Below are positions 40,685 to 48,508 of a DNA stretch of 64,000 nt, one piece after another (position 1 is the stretch's first letter; the number at the start of each line of letters is the position of its first letter). Source of the DNA: Amycolatopsis pittospori. Lineage in GTDB: Bacteria > Actinomycetota > Actinomycetes > Mycobacteriales > Pseudonocardiaceae. The position numbers and the translations under genes were made by a program. The stretch lies in assembly GCF_013870525.1 (NCBI RefSeq), contig NZ_JACBXD010000006.1:1-64000 (forward strand), given 5' to 3'. Under the pieces are notes generated by a model. It saw nothing but the letters and a program-made list of their open reading frames with translations. It did no database searches and had not been told where the DNA came from.

Positions 40685-40720
40685 CCGAAGGGCCCGCCGT
40701 CTCGCTGGCGGGCTCTTCGG
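40685..40720 (-). terminator. Hairpin just after the DUF222/HNH stop codon
   Basis: CCGAAGGGCCCGCC (40685-40698) pairs with GGCGGGCTCTTCGG (40707-40720) with one wobble, giving a 14-base stem and an 8-base loop. It begins one base after the stop of the minus-strand gene ending at 40722. There is no clear U-tract, as is common in actinomycete terminators. Confidence 0.65.
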
Positions 40721-40721
40721 G

Positions 40722-41984
40722 TCAGGCTGCGGCGCGATGAAGCGTGTTGCGCCGGGGTAGTCGGAGCGGATCCCGGTACTGGGGCGGGATGAACTCCGGC
40801 AACCCGTCGGCGGCCATCCGCACTTCCCACTCACCATGGTGAATCAACCGATGATGGAAGCCGCACAGCAGCACCAGATTCCGGAGATCGGTCCGTCCGC
40901 CGTCTGCCCAGTGACGAATATGGTGTGCGTGACAATTCTTCGGCCGCCGACAACAGCCCGGGAACGCGCAACCCCCGTCGCGGATGTTCAACGCACGCCG
41001 CTGGCCCGGGGTGACGAACCGTCTGAGCCGCCCCACATCAAGCGGTTCTCCCGCGGCGTTCAACACGACGGGGAGCATGAGACAGTCGCAGGCGGCCATC
41101 CGCGCTTCGCGGGCGGTCATCTCCCCGACGAAATCCAGGCAGGCCTTGCCGATCCCGGTCTTGAGCTCGTCGAGACCGACGGTCACGTGGATCAGGGTCC
41201 GGTACCCGCTGGTGCCGGGCTGATCGGGGCAGGCGATCGCCAGATCCAGCAGCTCCGCCCACGCGTCACCTTGGCGTTCGGCCTTGGTGCGCCAATCGGC
41301 CTCACCGAACTCGTCGACCGGGCGAGGCTTCGCATAAGCCTCAAGCGCGGCCGCGGTCCGGGCACCCAACTCATCGTCAAGAAGGCCTTTGATCTTCCAG
41401 AACCCGTCTTTGCGGCGTTCCACGGTCAGTTCACGACGCGGTTCGGCGGGTTCGGGATCTTTCGGCTCGGCACCGTCGGGATCCAGCAAGCCCAGCAGGG
41501 TGTTCCCCAGTTCCGAGACCTCGCCGGGACCCGCGTTCCGAGCCAGGTCGACGAGGGTCTTCTCCGTACGCTCCCGAGCCTCGGCAGGCACCTCGGCCGG
41601 GATCTCCTTCAAGATCCCCAGGACCTGCTTGATCCGCTCCTGCCCGATCACACCCTCCGCCGCCGCCACAGCCGTCGCGGGAGCGAACGCGGGAACCTCA
41701 CGACCGTCCAAAGCGCGCGTGGGATTCAGATCGATCGCCTGATTCACATACGGCCGCGCCTCAGTCTGGGATAAACCGGCGACATCGGCGAACCACGCCA
41801 GCGTCGTCCCATACCCATACAAATCCTTGGATCCACGAGACTCGATCTCCGCCAGATACCGGCCCAGACCAGCCGACGCGACCCGTATCACCTGCAAGAA
41901 CTGCTGCACGCCATGAGCAAGCTCCAGCTTGCCTGCGCGCCACAGCTCCTGCGGCAACTCGGGAAGGAACGTCGTCTCGGACAC
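40722..41984 (-). CDS. DUF222 / HNH endonuclease protein (13E12 repeat family)
   Basis: A 420-residue protein with an N-terminal DUF222 helical domain and a C-terminal HNH nuclease motif (CAFPGCCRRPKNCHAHHIRHWADGG region, with further His near NLVLLCGFHHRLIHHG). The family is the mycobacterial 13E12 repeat group, whose members are often damage-inducible. GTG 41984 is preferred over ATG 42014 because the latter lies inside an SOS box and would leave no room for a promoter. It has its own 3' hairpin and appears monocistronic. Confidence 0.8.
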   Translation of the reverse strand: MSETTFLPELPQELWRAGKLELAHGVQQFLQVIRVASAGLGRYLAEIESRGSKDLYGYGTTLAWFADVAGLSQTEARPYVNQAIDLNPTRALDGREVPAFAPATAVAAAEGVIGQERIKQVLGILKEIPAEVPAEARERTEKTLVDLARNAGPGEVSELGNTLLGLLDPDGAEPKDPEPAEPRRELTVERRKDGFWKIKGLLDDELGARTAAALEAYAKPRPVDEFGEADWRTKAERQGDAWAELLDLAIACPDQPGTSGYRTLIHVTVGLDELKTGIGKACLDFVGEMTAREARMAACDCLMLPVVLNAAGEPLDVGRLRRFVTPGQRRALNIRDGGCAFPGCCRRPKNCHAHHIRHWADGGRTDLRNLVLLCGFHHRLIHHGEWEVRMAADGLPEFIPPQYRDPLRLPRRNTLHRAAA

Positions 41985-42006
41985 ACCCCAAGAATACCAA
42001 AACCTG

Positions 42007-42022
42007 TCGAACATGTGTTCGT
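42007..42022. promoter_or_regulatory. Probable LexA (SOS) box
   Basis: TCGAAC-ATGT-GTTCGT matches the actinobacterial LexA operator TCGAACNNNNGTTCGA at 11 of 12 fixed positions. It lies 22 bases before the GTG of the DUF222/HNH gene, next to a TAAAAT hexamer on the minus strand, where LexA binding would block transcription. In mycobacteria 13E12 family genes are known LexA targets. Confidence 0.8.
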
Positions 42023-42085
42023 AATTTTAGGCCACATTTAAAGTGGTCCGAATAACCCCGAAGGGTGATTTCGCCATAGTCAGCC

Positions 42086-42113
42086 GACTGCGGATATGGT
42101 CCTATCCGTAGTC
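42086..42113 (-). terminator. Hairpin between the LD-carboxypeptidase and DUF222/HNH genes
   Basis: GACTGCGGATA (42086-42096) and TATCCGTAGTC (42103-42113) form an 11-base stem with one mismatch and a 6-base loop. It sits about 40 bases beyond the stop of the minus-strand gene ending at 42152, so it is best read as that gene's terminator; an operator role is possible. Confidence 0.5.
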
Positions 42114-42151
42114 GAAATGAGCATCGGAGCCTATGCGATGCCCGGCCGGGG

Positions 42152-43054
42152 TCAGCTCACCGCCGATTCGACGGTGAGCGTTCCCGCCTCCGTGTCCAGT
42201 ACGGCGGTGGGACCCAGCGGCAGGGAGAGCAGGTCCGGACCGTGTCCGGCGTCGATGCCTCCGAGCACCGGGACGTCTAGCGAGCCCAGCCGGTCCTTCA
42301 GGACGTCCACCAGGTTCCAGTCACGATCGACGTAGTCCTCGAAGCCAGGGAACCGGCCGAGCGCGACACCGCGTACACCTCGCAGCGCGCCGGATCGGAT
42401 GAGCTGCGTGAGTTGCCGGTCGATCTGCCCGAGGCCGATCGAGCGTTCGGCTTCGAGGAAGAGAACGGCCCCGGCCAAGGAGGGGAGTCCGGCGCCGACG
42501 GCATGGGCGAGGGTGCCGAGGTGGCCGCCGATCAGGTCACCTATGGCCGTGCCGGGGACTTCGGCGTCGACGGTCATCGCCCGCGGATCGCGGTGCAGGG
42601 TGGTGGATTCGGCGCTCGTCAGCAGCCGTCGGGTCGCGGCCGCGGCACGTGGTCCGGCCAGGAAACCGTGGATGCCGGCCAGGCCGCAGTTCCGCCACAG
42701 CGCGAGATGCAGACAGGTGATGTCGCTGAAACCGACCAGAGGTTTGGGGTTGGCCCGGACCGCGGCGAAGTCGATGTCCTCCGCGATGCGGTACGCGCCC
42801 GCGCCGCCTCGCGTGGCGATCACAGCGCGGACGCCAGGATCGCGATAGGCCTCGTTGAGATCCGAGAGGCGGTCTTCATCCTTGCCCGCCATGTACCCCC
42901 ACTGGTCGAGCGCGTGTTCGCCGACTTCGACCATCAGGCCCCAGTTCCGCAGGACATCCGCGGACTCGGCGAGCAGTTCGCGGCTTGGAAAGCTGGCGGG
43001 GGACACCAGGCGAACGCGATCGCCCCGGCGCAGTCTCGGTGCGACCAGGATCAC
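42152..43054 (-). CDS. LD-carboxypeptidase family protein (S66, LdcA/MccF-like)
   Basis: A 300-residue serine peptidase of family S66. The nucleophile serine is in VGFSDITCL (about 109), the glutamate in LFLEAERSIG and the histidine in GIDAGHGPDLL, matching the Ser-Glu-His triad. Family members trim murein tetrapeptides (LdcA) or inactivate microcin C-type compounds (MccF); these cannot be told apart by eye. Start is GTG 43054. The RsbW-like gene ends 12 bases upstream on the same strand. Confidence 0.85.
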   Translation of the reverse strand: MILVAPRLRRGDRVRLVSPASFPSRELLAESADVLRNWGLMVEVGEHALDQWGYMAGKDEDRLSDLNEAYRDPGVRAVIATRGGAGAYRIAEDIDFAAVRANPKPLVGFSDITCLHLALWRNCGLAGIHGFLAGPRAAAATRRLLTSAESTTLHRDPRAMTVDAEVPGTAIGDLIGGHLGTLAHAVGAGLPSLAGAVLFLEAERSIGLGQIDRQLTQLIRSGALRGVRGVALGRFPGFEDYVDRDWNLVDVLKDRLGSLDVPVLGGIDAGHGPDLLSLPLGPTAVLDTEAGTLTVESAVS

Positions 43055-43066
43055 CCGAAGATCGTG

Positions 43067-43462
43067 TCAGGCGACCGGGATCTCCGCCCAGACCGTCTTG
43101 AACCCGGCTCCGGTGTCCACGCCCCATTCGCTGCTGATCGCTTCGACCAGCGCCAGGCCTCGGCCGTGCGGGCTGGCCGTGTCTCGTTTCGTCACCCGCT
43201 GCGGCTTCAGTTGAGGGCGGTGGTCGTCGACCTCGACGCGGACCACCGCCCGCCCGGTCGACACGGACACCCTCAGCGCTGTGACCCCGTCCGCGTGTTC
43301 GTGCGCGTTGGTGACCAGTTCGGTCGTCAGCAGTTCGGTGTCCGCCATCGTGCTTCGTCCTACGTTGGCGAGCTTGTCGCGAAGCCAGGCCCGCACTTTC
43401 GCCAGCGGTGGGGCGGTTCCGGTCGGGAATTCGTAGGCATCGAGTGTTCCGGTAGTACCCAT
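43067..43462 (-). CDS. RsbW-like ATP-binding regulatory kinase
   Basis: A 131-residue HATPase_c_2 protein of the anti-sigma-factor type. The N-box is ELVTNAHEHADG, followed by VEVDDHRP and the HGRGLALVEAI glycine box. Such small kinases bind a sigma factor and phosphorylate an anti-anti-sigma (STAS) protein. It is divergent from an RsbQ/RsbP/STAS operon, and would be the natural partner of the STAS protein at 45.6-45.9 kb. No sigma factor gene is in the neighbourhood. Confidence 0.8.
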   Translation of the reverse strand: MGTTGTLDAYEFPTGTAPPLAKVRAWLRDKLANVGRSTMADTELLTTELVTNAHEHADGVTALRVSVSTGRAVVRVEVDDHRPQLKPQRVTKRDTASPHGRGLALVEAISSEWGVDTGAGFKTVWAEIPVA

Positions 43463-43584
43463 GCGGTTCTCCTTAGCGAGTCTCCCAGCTGGGCCAAGAG
43501 CATGGGCGCATTCGGGAGGTACCCACGATGGAGGCCGCTCACACTCACTCCGCGCGGGTCGTGCCCGCGTGGAAGGATGAGCCG

Positions 43585-44385
43585 GTGGATGTGCGGAGCA
43601 AGAGCAATGTGGTGGTCACCGGCCGGTCGGACGGTCCGGTCGTGCTGCTCGCGCACGGCTTCGGTTGTGATCAGAACCTCTGGCGACTCGTTGTCCCGGC
43701 GCTGGCCGAACGGTTCCAGGTCGTCCTGTTCGATCACGTCGGCGCGGGCAAATCCGACTCCACCGCGTGGTCACCCGAGCGCTACGCGAGCTTGGACGCC
43801 TATGCCGAGGACATCCTCGACATCTGCGAGGAACTGGACCTGCGCGACGTCGTGCTCGTCGGGCATTCGGTGTCGGCCATGATCGCGGTGCTGGCGGTGA
43901 ACCGGGCGCCCCGGAGGTTCGGGAAGCTCGTGCTTCTCACGCCGTCTCCCCGCTACGTCGACGACGGGGACTACCGGGGTGGGTTCAGCCGTGCCGACAT
44001 CGACGAACTGCTCGAGTCCCTCGAATCCAATTATCTCGGCTGGTCGGCCACCATGGCCCCGGTGATCATGGGAAACCCCGAACGTCCGGAACTCGGCGGC
44101 GAGCTCAAGGACAGTTTCTGCCGGATGGATCCCGCGATCGCCCGCGTATTCGCCCGGGCCACCTTCCTTTCAGACAACCGCGCGGATCTGGCGGAGGTCG
44201 ACGTCCCGACCTTGGTGATCCAGACCGCCCGCGACGCGATCGCCCCGCAGGAGGTCGGCCGGTTCGTCCACGCGCAGATCCCCGTCAGCGAACTGATGAC
44301 CCTCGATGCGACCGGGCACTGTCCGCAACTGAGCGCGCCCGAGGCGACCGCGGAGGCGATCGCGACGTTCGCGAGACCTCGGTGA
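43585..44385 (+). CDS. RsbQ-like alpha/beta hydrolase
   Basis: A 266-residue alpha/beta hydrolase. The oxyanion region is LLAHGFGCDQNLWR, the nucleophile elbow is LVGHSVSAM (serine about 101), aspartate in VIQTARDAIAP and histidine in ATGHCPQLSAP. In Bacillus RsbQ is required by the PAS-phosphatase RsbP to sense energy stress, possibly through a small ligand. GTG 43585 is chosen because AAGGA lies seven bases upstream; the frame extends to 43528. Its stop overlaps the RsbP-like start in GTGA. Confidence 0.87.
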   Translation: MDVRSKSNVVVTGRSDGPVVLLAHGFGCDQNLWRLVVPALAERFQVVLFDHVGAGKSDSTAWSPERYASLDAYAEDILDICEELDLRDVVLVGHSVSAMIAVLAVNRAPRRFGKLVLLTPSPRYVDDGDYRGGFSRADIDELLESLESNYLGWSATMAPVIMGNPERPELGGELKDSFCRMDPAIARVFARATFLSDNRADLAEVDVPTLVIQTARDAIAPQEVGRFVHAQIPVSELMTLDATGHCPQLSAPEATAEAIATFARPR

Positions 44386-45602
44386 GGCCCGAAATCGGGG
44401 ACGACAGGGCCGAACCGACATTCCCCGGCTTGCTCGAAGACAGCGTCGAAGACCTCTACGAGCACGCCCCGTGCGGATACCTGTCGACCTTGATGGACGG
44501 AACCATCGCGAAGCTCAACACCACGCTGCTGGACTGGCTGGGGCACGGGCGCGAAGAACTGGTCGGCAGGCGGGCCTTCTCCGACCTGCTGACCGTCGGC
44601 GGCCGGATGTACTACGAGACCCATGTCGCGCCGATGCTGGCGATGCACGGCGAAGCGAGCGGACTGGCGTTGGAACTGCGTTGCGCCGACGGGACCCGGC
44701 TCCCGGTGCTGGTGACCGCGACGGTCAAGAACGGCGCGGACGGCACCGCGCAGCTCGTCCGCGTCGTCGTCTTCGACGCCCGCGAACGCCGTGCCTACGA
44801 ACAGGAACTGCTGCGCGCCCGGAATCAGGCCGACCAGGAACGCGACCGCGCGAAGAAACTCGCGTCCACACTTCAGCGGACCTTGCTGCCGCCGGTGCCG
44901 ATGACCGTTCCCGGGATGGAGACGGCCGCCTATTACCACCCCGCTTCCGTCGAAGAGGTCGGCGGCGACTTCTACGATCTGTTCCCGCTCACCGGCGGGA
45001 CCTGGGGGTTCTTCCTCGGCGACGTCTCGGGCAAGGGTGCGGCCGCGGCCGTGGTCACCTCGCTGGCCCGCTACACACTGCGGTCCGCAGCCGTCTACGA
45101 TCCCGGCCCCGCGGCCGTTCTCGAGAACCTGAACACCGTGCTGAACCAGGAATTCCGCGGAAGCGACCCCCGGTTCTGCACAGCTGTCTACGGGTCGCTG
45201 AAGCCGGATTCCGGCGGATTCGCCGTCACCGTCGCGAGCGGCGGGCACCCGCCGGCGGTGCTGATCCGCGCGAACGGTACCGCCGAGTTCGTCGACACCC
45301 ACGGGGGAATGCTCATCGGGGCGTTGCGGGACGCGCGTTTCGTGGAGGCCACCATACGGCTGACACCCGGCGACGTACTCCTGCTCTACAGCGACGGCCT
45401 CACCGAAGCGCGGCCGGCCGGTGACAGAGTGCGCTACAGCGAAGAGGGGCTCATGGAGTTCCTGAACGCGCTCGGCCCGGCCAGCGCGCAGGAGACGGTG
45501 GACGCGCTGGCCGGCCTGCTCGCCGAGTTCGGCGACGGCGTCGAGGACGACACCGCCCTGTTCGCCCTGGGAGTTCCCGTCACCACGGGGGACCGGCCGT
45601 GA
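44382..45602 (+). CDS. RsbP-like PAS-PP2C phosphatase
   Basis: A 406-residue protein. A PAS domain (about 20-140, starting LYEHAPCGYLSTL) and a coiled segment (about 140-165) lead to an SpoIIE/PP2C phosphatase domain (about 175-400). Metal-binding motifs are EEVGGDFYDLF, GDVSGKGAAAA, and GVEDDTALFALG. It should dephosphorylate the STAS protein encoded next, in response to a signal passed by the RsbQ-like hydrolase. Both junctions are four-base overlaps, so the three products are made together. Confidence 0.9.
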   Translation: MRPEIGDDRAEPTFPGLLEDSVEDLYEHAPCGYLSTLMDGTIAKLNTTLLDWLGHGREELVGRRAFSDLLTVGGRMYYETHVAPMLAMHGEASGLALELRCADGTRLPVLVTATVKNGADGTAQLVRVVVFDARERRAYEQELLRARNQADQERDRAKKLASTLQRTLLPPVPMTVPGMETAAYYHPASVEEVGGDFYDLFPLTGGTWGFFLGDVSGKGAAAAVVTSLARYTLRSAAVYDPGPAAVLENLNTVLNQEFRGSDPRFCTAVYGSLKPDSGGFAVTVASGGHPPAVLIRANGTAEFVDTHGGMLIGALRDARFVEATIRLTPGDVLLLYSDGLTEARPAGDRVRYSEEGLMEFLNALGPASAQETVDALAGLLAEFGDGVEDDTALFALGVPVTTGDRP

Positions 45603-45940
45603 CCAGCGCGCTCACCGTCACCTCGCGCACCACCCCGGCCTCGACGGTGCTGACGCTCGCCGGAGAGCTCGACGTCGCCACTTCGCTCAAGGCGCGCGGG
45701 GTGATCCGGACCTTGACCGTCCGGAGTGGACGGACGCTGATCGTCGATCTTTCCGGGGTGACCTTCTGCGATTCCAGTGGGATCTCCGCGCTGTTGGCGG
45801 CCCGCAATCACGCCCTCGCCTCGGATGCCGGGATCGCGCTGGTGAACCCGCCGCGGCAGTTGCGGCGAGCCTTGAAGATCACCGGTCTCGAAGACGTCCT
45901 GCCGGTCTACGCGTCGATCGAGAACGCCGAAGAGGGCTGA
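45599..45940 (+). CDS. STAS anti-anti-sigma factor (RsbV-like)
   Basis: A 113-residue STAS-domain protein. The phosphorylatable serine lies in FCDSSGISALL (about 60). In its unphosphorylated form such a protein sequesters an RsbW-type kinase and frees the sigma factor. GTG start overlaps the phosphatase stop. The last 34 bases overlap the convergent RidA gene. Confidence 0.92.
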   Translation: MTSALTVTSRTTPASTVLTLAGELDVATSLKARGVIRTLTVRSGRTLIVDLSGVTFCDSSGISALLAARNHALASDAGIALVNPPRQLRRALKITGLEDVLPVYASIENAEEG

Positions 45941-46359
45941 TCGTCCCGGTCGATGATCGCGGTGACGCGGATCTCCACCCGCATCTTCGGGGCGCCGAGT
46001 GCCGGGACGCCGGTCTCCGTCCAGATGGGCGCGCGATCGTCCAGGCGCTTCCGGAACTGGTCGACCATCACACGGTTGTGGACCTCGCTGAGGAACTCCG
46101 GGGAATCGGTCAAGTGGTACGAGTTCACAGCGATGACGTCCTGCCAGGTGGCGCCGGCCGTGGCCAGCGTCCGTTCGACGTTCTCGAAGGCTTGGACGAT
46201 TTCCTCCTCCAGGGATTCGGGGAAGTTCATGGCGTCGTCCCAGCCGCCCTGTCCCGAGATCTCGACGCGATCGCCGACGCGTACCGCCTGGCTGTAGCGC
46301 ATTTCGGCGAGCAGCTTGTCGCCGTATCCGGGGGTGGCGAAGAACTCCGGCTTGCTCAT
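45907..46359 (-). CDS. RidA-family protein
   Basis: A 150-residue member of the YjgF/YER057c/UK114 family, whose founding member deaminates reactive enamine/imine intermediates. The conserved GQGGWDD region and the C-terminal arginine in KMRVEIRVTAI, which binds the substrate carboxylate, are visible. ATG 46359 follows GAAGGG; the frame itself is open to 46467. It is divergent from a MarR gene with two shared operators, so that regulator probably controls it. Confidence 0.85.
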   Translation of the reverse strand: MSKPEFFATPGYGDKLLAEMRYSQAVRVGDRVEISGQGGWDDAMNFPESLEEEIVQAFENVERTLATAGATWQDVIAVNSYHLTDSPEFLSEVHNRVMVDQFRKRLDDRAPIWTETGVPALGAPKMRVEIRVTAIIDRDDQPSSAFSIDA

Positions 46360-46376
46360 GGTGACCCTTCTCGTTG

Positions 46377-46392
46377 ACTTCATGCTTGAAGT
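46377..46392. promoter_or_regulatory. MarR operator copy 1
   Basis: ACTTCA-TGCT-TGAAGT is a palindrome extended to TTGACTTC...GAAGTCAA (46374-46395). It lies 15 bases before the ridA ATG, so binding would block ridA. Confidence 0.7.
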
Positions 46393-46409
46393 CAACGTAG
46401 CACGATTTA

Positions 46410-46425
46410 ACTTCACGTGTGAAGT
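46410..46425. promoter_or_regulatory. MarR operator copy 2
   Basis: ACTTCA-CGTG-TGAAGT is a perfect 16-base palindrome sharing both arms with copy 1. The centres are 33 bases apart, close to three helical turns, and it lies 27 bases before the marR ATG. This points to autoregulation. Confidence 0.75.
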
Positions 46426-46451
46426 CATCGAAGGCTGGGTAGGGTTCCGCC

Positions 46452-46940
46452 ATGGCCACCACCGCATCCCCTGATCCGAAGGACGAGGCCCTGTGGCTGA
46501 CCCCGGCCGAAAAGGAGGCCTGGACCGGGCTGGTCTCCCTGGTTCTCCTGCTGCCGGGGCGGCTCGAGTCGCCGTTGCAGCACGACGCCGGGCTGACGCT
46601 GTTCGAGTACCTGACCCTCAGCCACATTTCGGAGGCACCGGAGCGGCGGCTGCGGATGAGTGAATTGGCCTACCTGGCCAACGGCTCGCTCTCGCGTCTG
46701 TCCAATGTGGTCAAAAGATTCGAACAGCGGGGGTGGGTCGAGCGTTCACCCGACCCCGAGGACGGCCGGTACACCCTCGCCGCGCTCACCGACGCCGGTT
46801 ACGACGTGGTCGTCGCCGCGGCGCCCACGCACGTCCGCTCGGTGCGTGAACTCGTCCTCGACCCGCTGACCGACGACGACCAGCAGGCGCTGGCGCGGAT
46901 CGCCGAGAAGCTGCGAACCCGGCCCGTCGACCTCGCCTAG
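46452..46940 (+). CDS. MarR-family transcriptional regulator
   Basis: A 162-residue winged-helix regulator: recognition region MSELAYLANGSLSRLSNVVKR (helices about 70-95) and the wing DPEDGRYTLAALTDAG. MarR proteins are dimeric repressors released by small aromatic or oxidised ligands. Twin palindromes precede it, shared with the divergent RidA gene. The inducing signal is unknown. Confidence 0.9.
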   Translation: MATTASPDPKDEALWLTPAEKEAWTGLVSLVLLLPGRLESPLQHDAGLTLFEYLTLSHISEAPERRLRMSELAYLANGSLSRLSNVVKRFEQRGWVERSPDPEDGRYTLAALTDAGYDVVVAAAPTHVRSVRELVLDPLTDDDQQALARIAEKLRTRPVDLA

Positions 46941-46957
46941 CCCCCTAGGGTGGGCCG

Positions 46958-47491
46958 ATGGACCGGTCGTGGAAGCGGATCATGACGTTGCTGGCCGAAC
47001 AGGATCCGGACCGGGCGCGGGTGCTCCGGCCACCCGCGCCCGCCGCCCGGCTCCTGCGGCTCGAAGCCGTTGTGGGCCGGGCGTTCCCGGCCGATCTGCT
47101 CGTCTGGTGGTCGACGATGGACGGCGTCGACGACCACCGCGATTTCGGCGGCAACCGGGACGGCGGCCTGATTCCGGAGTCCTACCTGCCACTCGGTGTG
47201 GCACGTGCCGAGGAGGAATACCTCAGGCAGTCGAGGTTCGCCGACCCTGACTGCTGCACGCCGGAGATGACCCACCGCAAGCAGGCCGGTGACACTGGAT
47301 TCCCGTTCTGCACCGCGCTCGTCCCCTTCTGTCGCGCAGTCGACGGTTGCCTGCTCTGCGTCGACCTCCGGCAAGGCGAGAGCCGCGGCCTGGTCATGGA
47401 ATGGGCCCCCAGCGAAGGGTTCTTCCCTTACCACTGGGCCGGTTTGCCCGAACTCCTCGCCGAGAGCATCGATCGCCTCGAGAATCCGTGA
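46958..47491 (+). CDS. SMI1/KNR4-family protein
   Basis: A 177-residue protein of the SMI1/KNR4 fold, recognised by the opening helix, the LEAVVGRAFPADLLVWWSTMDG stretch and the C-terminal PYHWAGLPELLAESIDRL helix. In bacteria many members are immunity proteins against polymorphic toxins, but no toxin gene is adjacent. It may share a transcript with marR, 17 bases upstream. It is convergent with the beta-lactamase gene. Confidence 0.75.
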   Translation: MDRSWKRIMTLLAEQDPDRARVLRPPAPAARLLRLEAVVGRAFPADLLVWWSTMDGVDDHRDFGGNRDGGLIPESYLPLGVARAEEEYLRQSRFADPDCCTPEMTHRKQAGDTGFPFCTALVPFCRAVDGCLLCVDLRQGESRGLVMEWAPSEGFFPYHWAGLPELLAESIDRLENP

Positions 47492-47492
47492 G

Positions 47493-48407
47493 TCAGCCGA
47501 GGACCTTGACGGCGGCCGCCGTCGCCTGCGCCAGCATCTTGTTGTCGATCTTCGCGTCCTTGACCTTCCGGTCGGTCAGGACCGAGATGACGATCGGCGC
47601 CCGGTCCGGCGGCCAGACGACGGCGATGTCGTTGCGCGTGCCGTAGCCCGCCGTGCCCGTCTTGTCGGCGACCGGCCAGCCGGGAACCCCGGCGCGGACG
47701 TTCTGGTCGCCGGTGGTGTTGGCGCGCATCATGTCGAGGAGGATCTTGCGCTTGTCCTCGGGGAGGACGTCGCCGAGGGCGAAGGCGCGCAAGCTCGTGG
47801 CGAGGGCACGGGGCGTGCTGGTGTCGCGGATGTCGCCCGGGGCGGTGTCGTTGAGTTCGGGTTCGATCCGGTCGACGTGGATCGTCGTGTCACCGATCCC
47901 GCGCAACACCGTGGCGAGGCCCGCCGGTCCGCCGAGCTCGCGGAAGAGCAGGTTGCCGCCGGTGTTGTCGCTGTAGCGAAGGGTGGCGTCCATGATCGCG
48001 CGCAGCGGCATGCCGGTCGCGACGTGCTTCTCCGTGATCGGCGAGTCGGAGACCACGTCCTTCTGGCTGTAGGTCACCACCCGGTCCAGGTCGGCGACGG
48101 GAGTCTGCTTGAGTACCGCGCCGGCGCTGAACACCTTGTGCGTCGAGGCGTAGGCGAACCGCTCGTCGGTGCGGAAAGCGACCTCGTGGCCGGTCGCGGT
48201 GTCCACCGCATACAGCCCGAGCCTGGCGTTGAAGGCACGCTCGATCTGCTCGAAGTCGGCCTGCCCGGCCGTCGAGACCGGTGAGGCGGCGGCAGCCGAG
48301 GAGGCCGGCGGCTGTGCGGGGGCGGGGGTGGAACAGGCGGTGACGGAGACGACCGAAAGCGCCAGCAAGGCCGCTCGGACGGTCCACCGGCGAGAAGTGA
48401 CGGACAC
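47493..48407 (-). CDS. bla: Class A beta-lactamase
   Basis: An exported serine beta-lactamase of 304 residues. A lipobox-like VTACSTP near residue 24 suggests lipoprotein anchoring. Active-site motifs are STHK (Ser70-x-x-Lys73, with His at position 72), SDN (Ser130 loop), the omega-loop EPELN (Glu166) and KTGT (Lys234). All catalytic residues are present. GTG 48407 follows AAAGGA; the frame is open to 48503. It is divergent from a LysR gene that is followed by a second beta-lactamase-fold protein, the arrangement of the Streptomyces cacaoi bla locus. Confidence 0.92.
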   Translation of the reverse strand: MSVTSRRWTVRAALLALSVVSVTACSTPAPAQPPASSAAAASPVSTAGQADFEQIERAFNARLGLYAVDTATGHEVAFRTDERFAYASTHKVFSAGAVLKQTPVADLDRVVTYSQKDVVSDSPITEKHVATGMPLRAIMDATLRYSDNTGGNLLFRELGGPAGLATVLRGIGDTTIHVDRIEPELNDTAPGDIRDTSTPRALATSLRAFALGDVLPEDKRKILLDMMRANTTGDQNVRAGVPGWPVADKTGTAGYGTRNDIAVVWPPDRAPIVISVLTDRKVKDAKIDNKMLAQATAAAVKVLG

Positions 48408-48508
48408 GGGGATTCCTTTCAAGATCGTTCGATGTCCGTAGTCTGGCCACGGCCGTTCATGCTGTCCAAGACACGAATGAGCTGTTTCATGCGAATCAGG
48501 CATAGTAT
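48408..48508. promoter_or_regulatory. Divergent bla / LysR promoter region
   Basis: The 101-base shared region contains the direct repeat TTCATGC (48456-48462 and 48486-48492), 30 bases apart, and imperfect dyads around GAATGA (48475-48480). LysR proteins bind such interrupted sites between divergent genes. On the minus strand TTGGAC with a loose downstream hexamer is a possible bla promoter. Site boundaries are uncertain. Confidence 0.5.

Noticed and set aside
43463..43584. SigB-type promoter between the RsbW-like and RsbQ-like genes
   Set aside because: A GGGTAC hexamer exists on the minus strand, but no good GTTT -35 element at the right distance was found.
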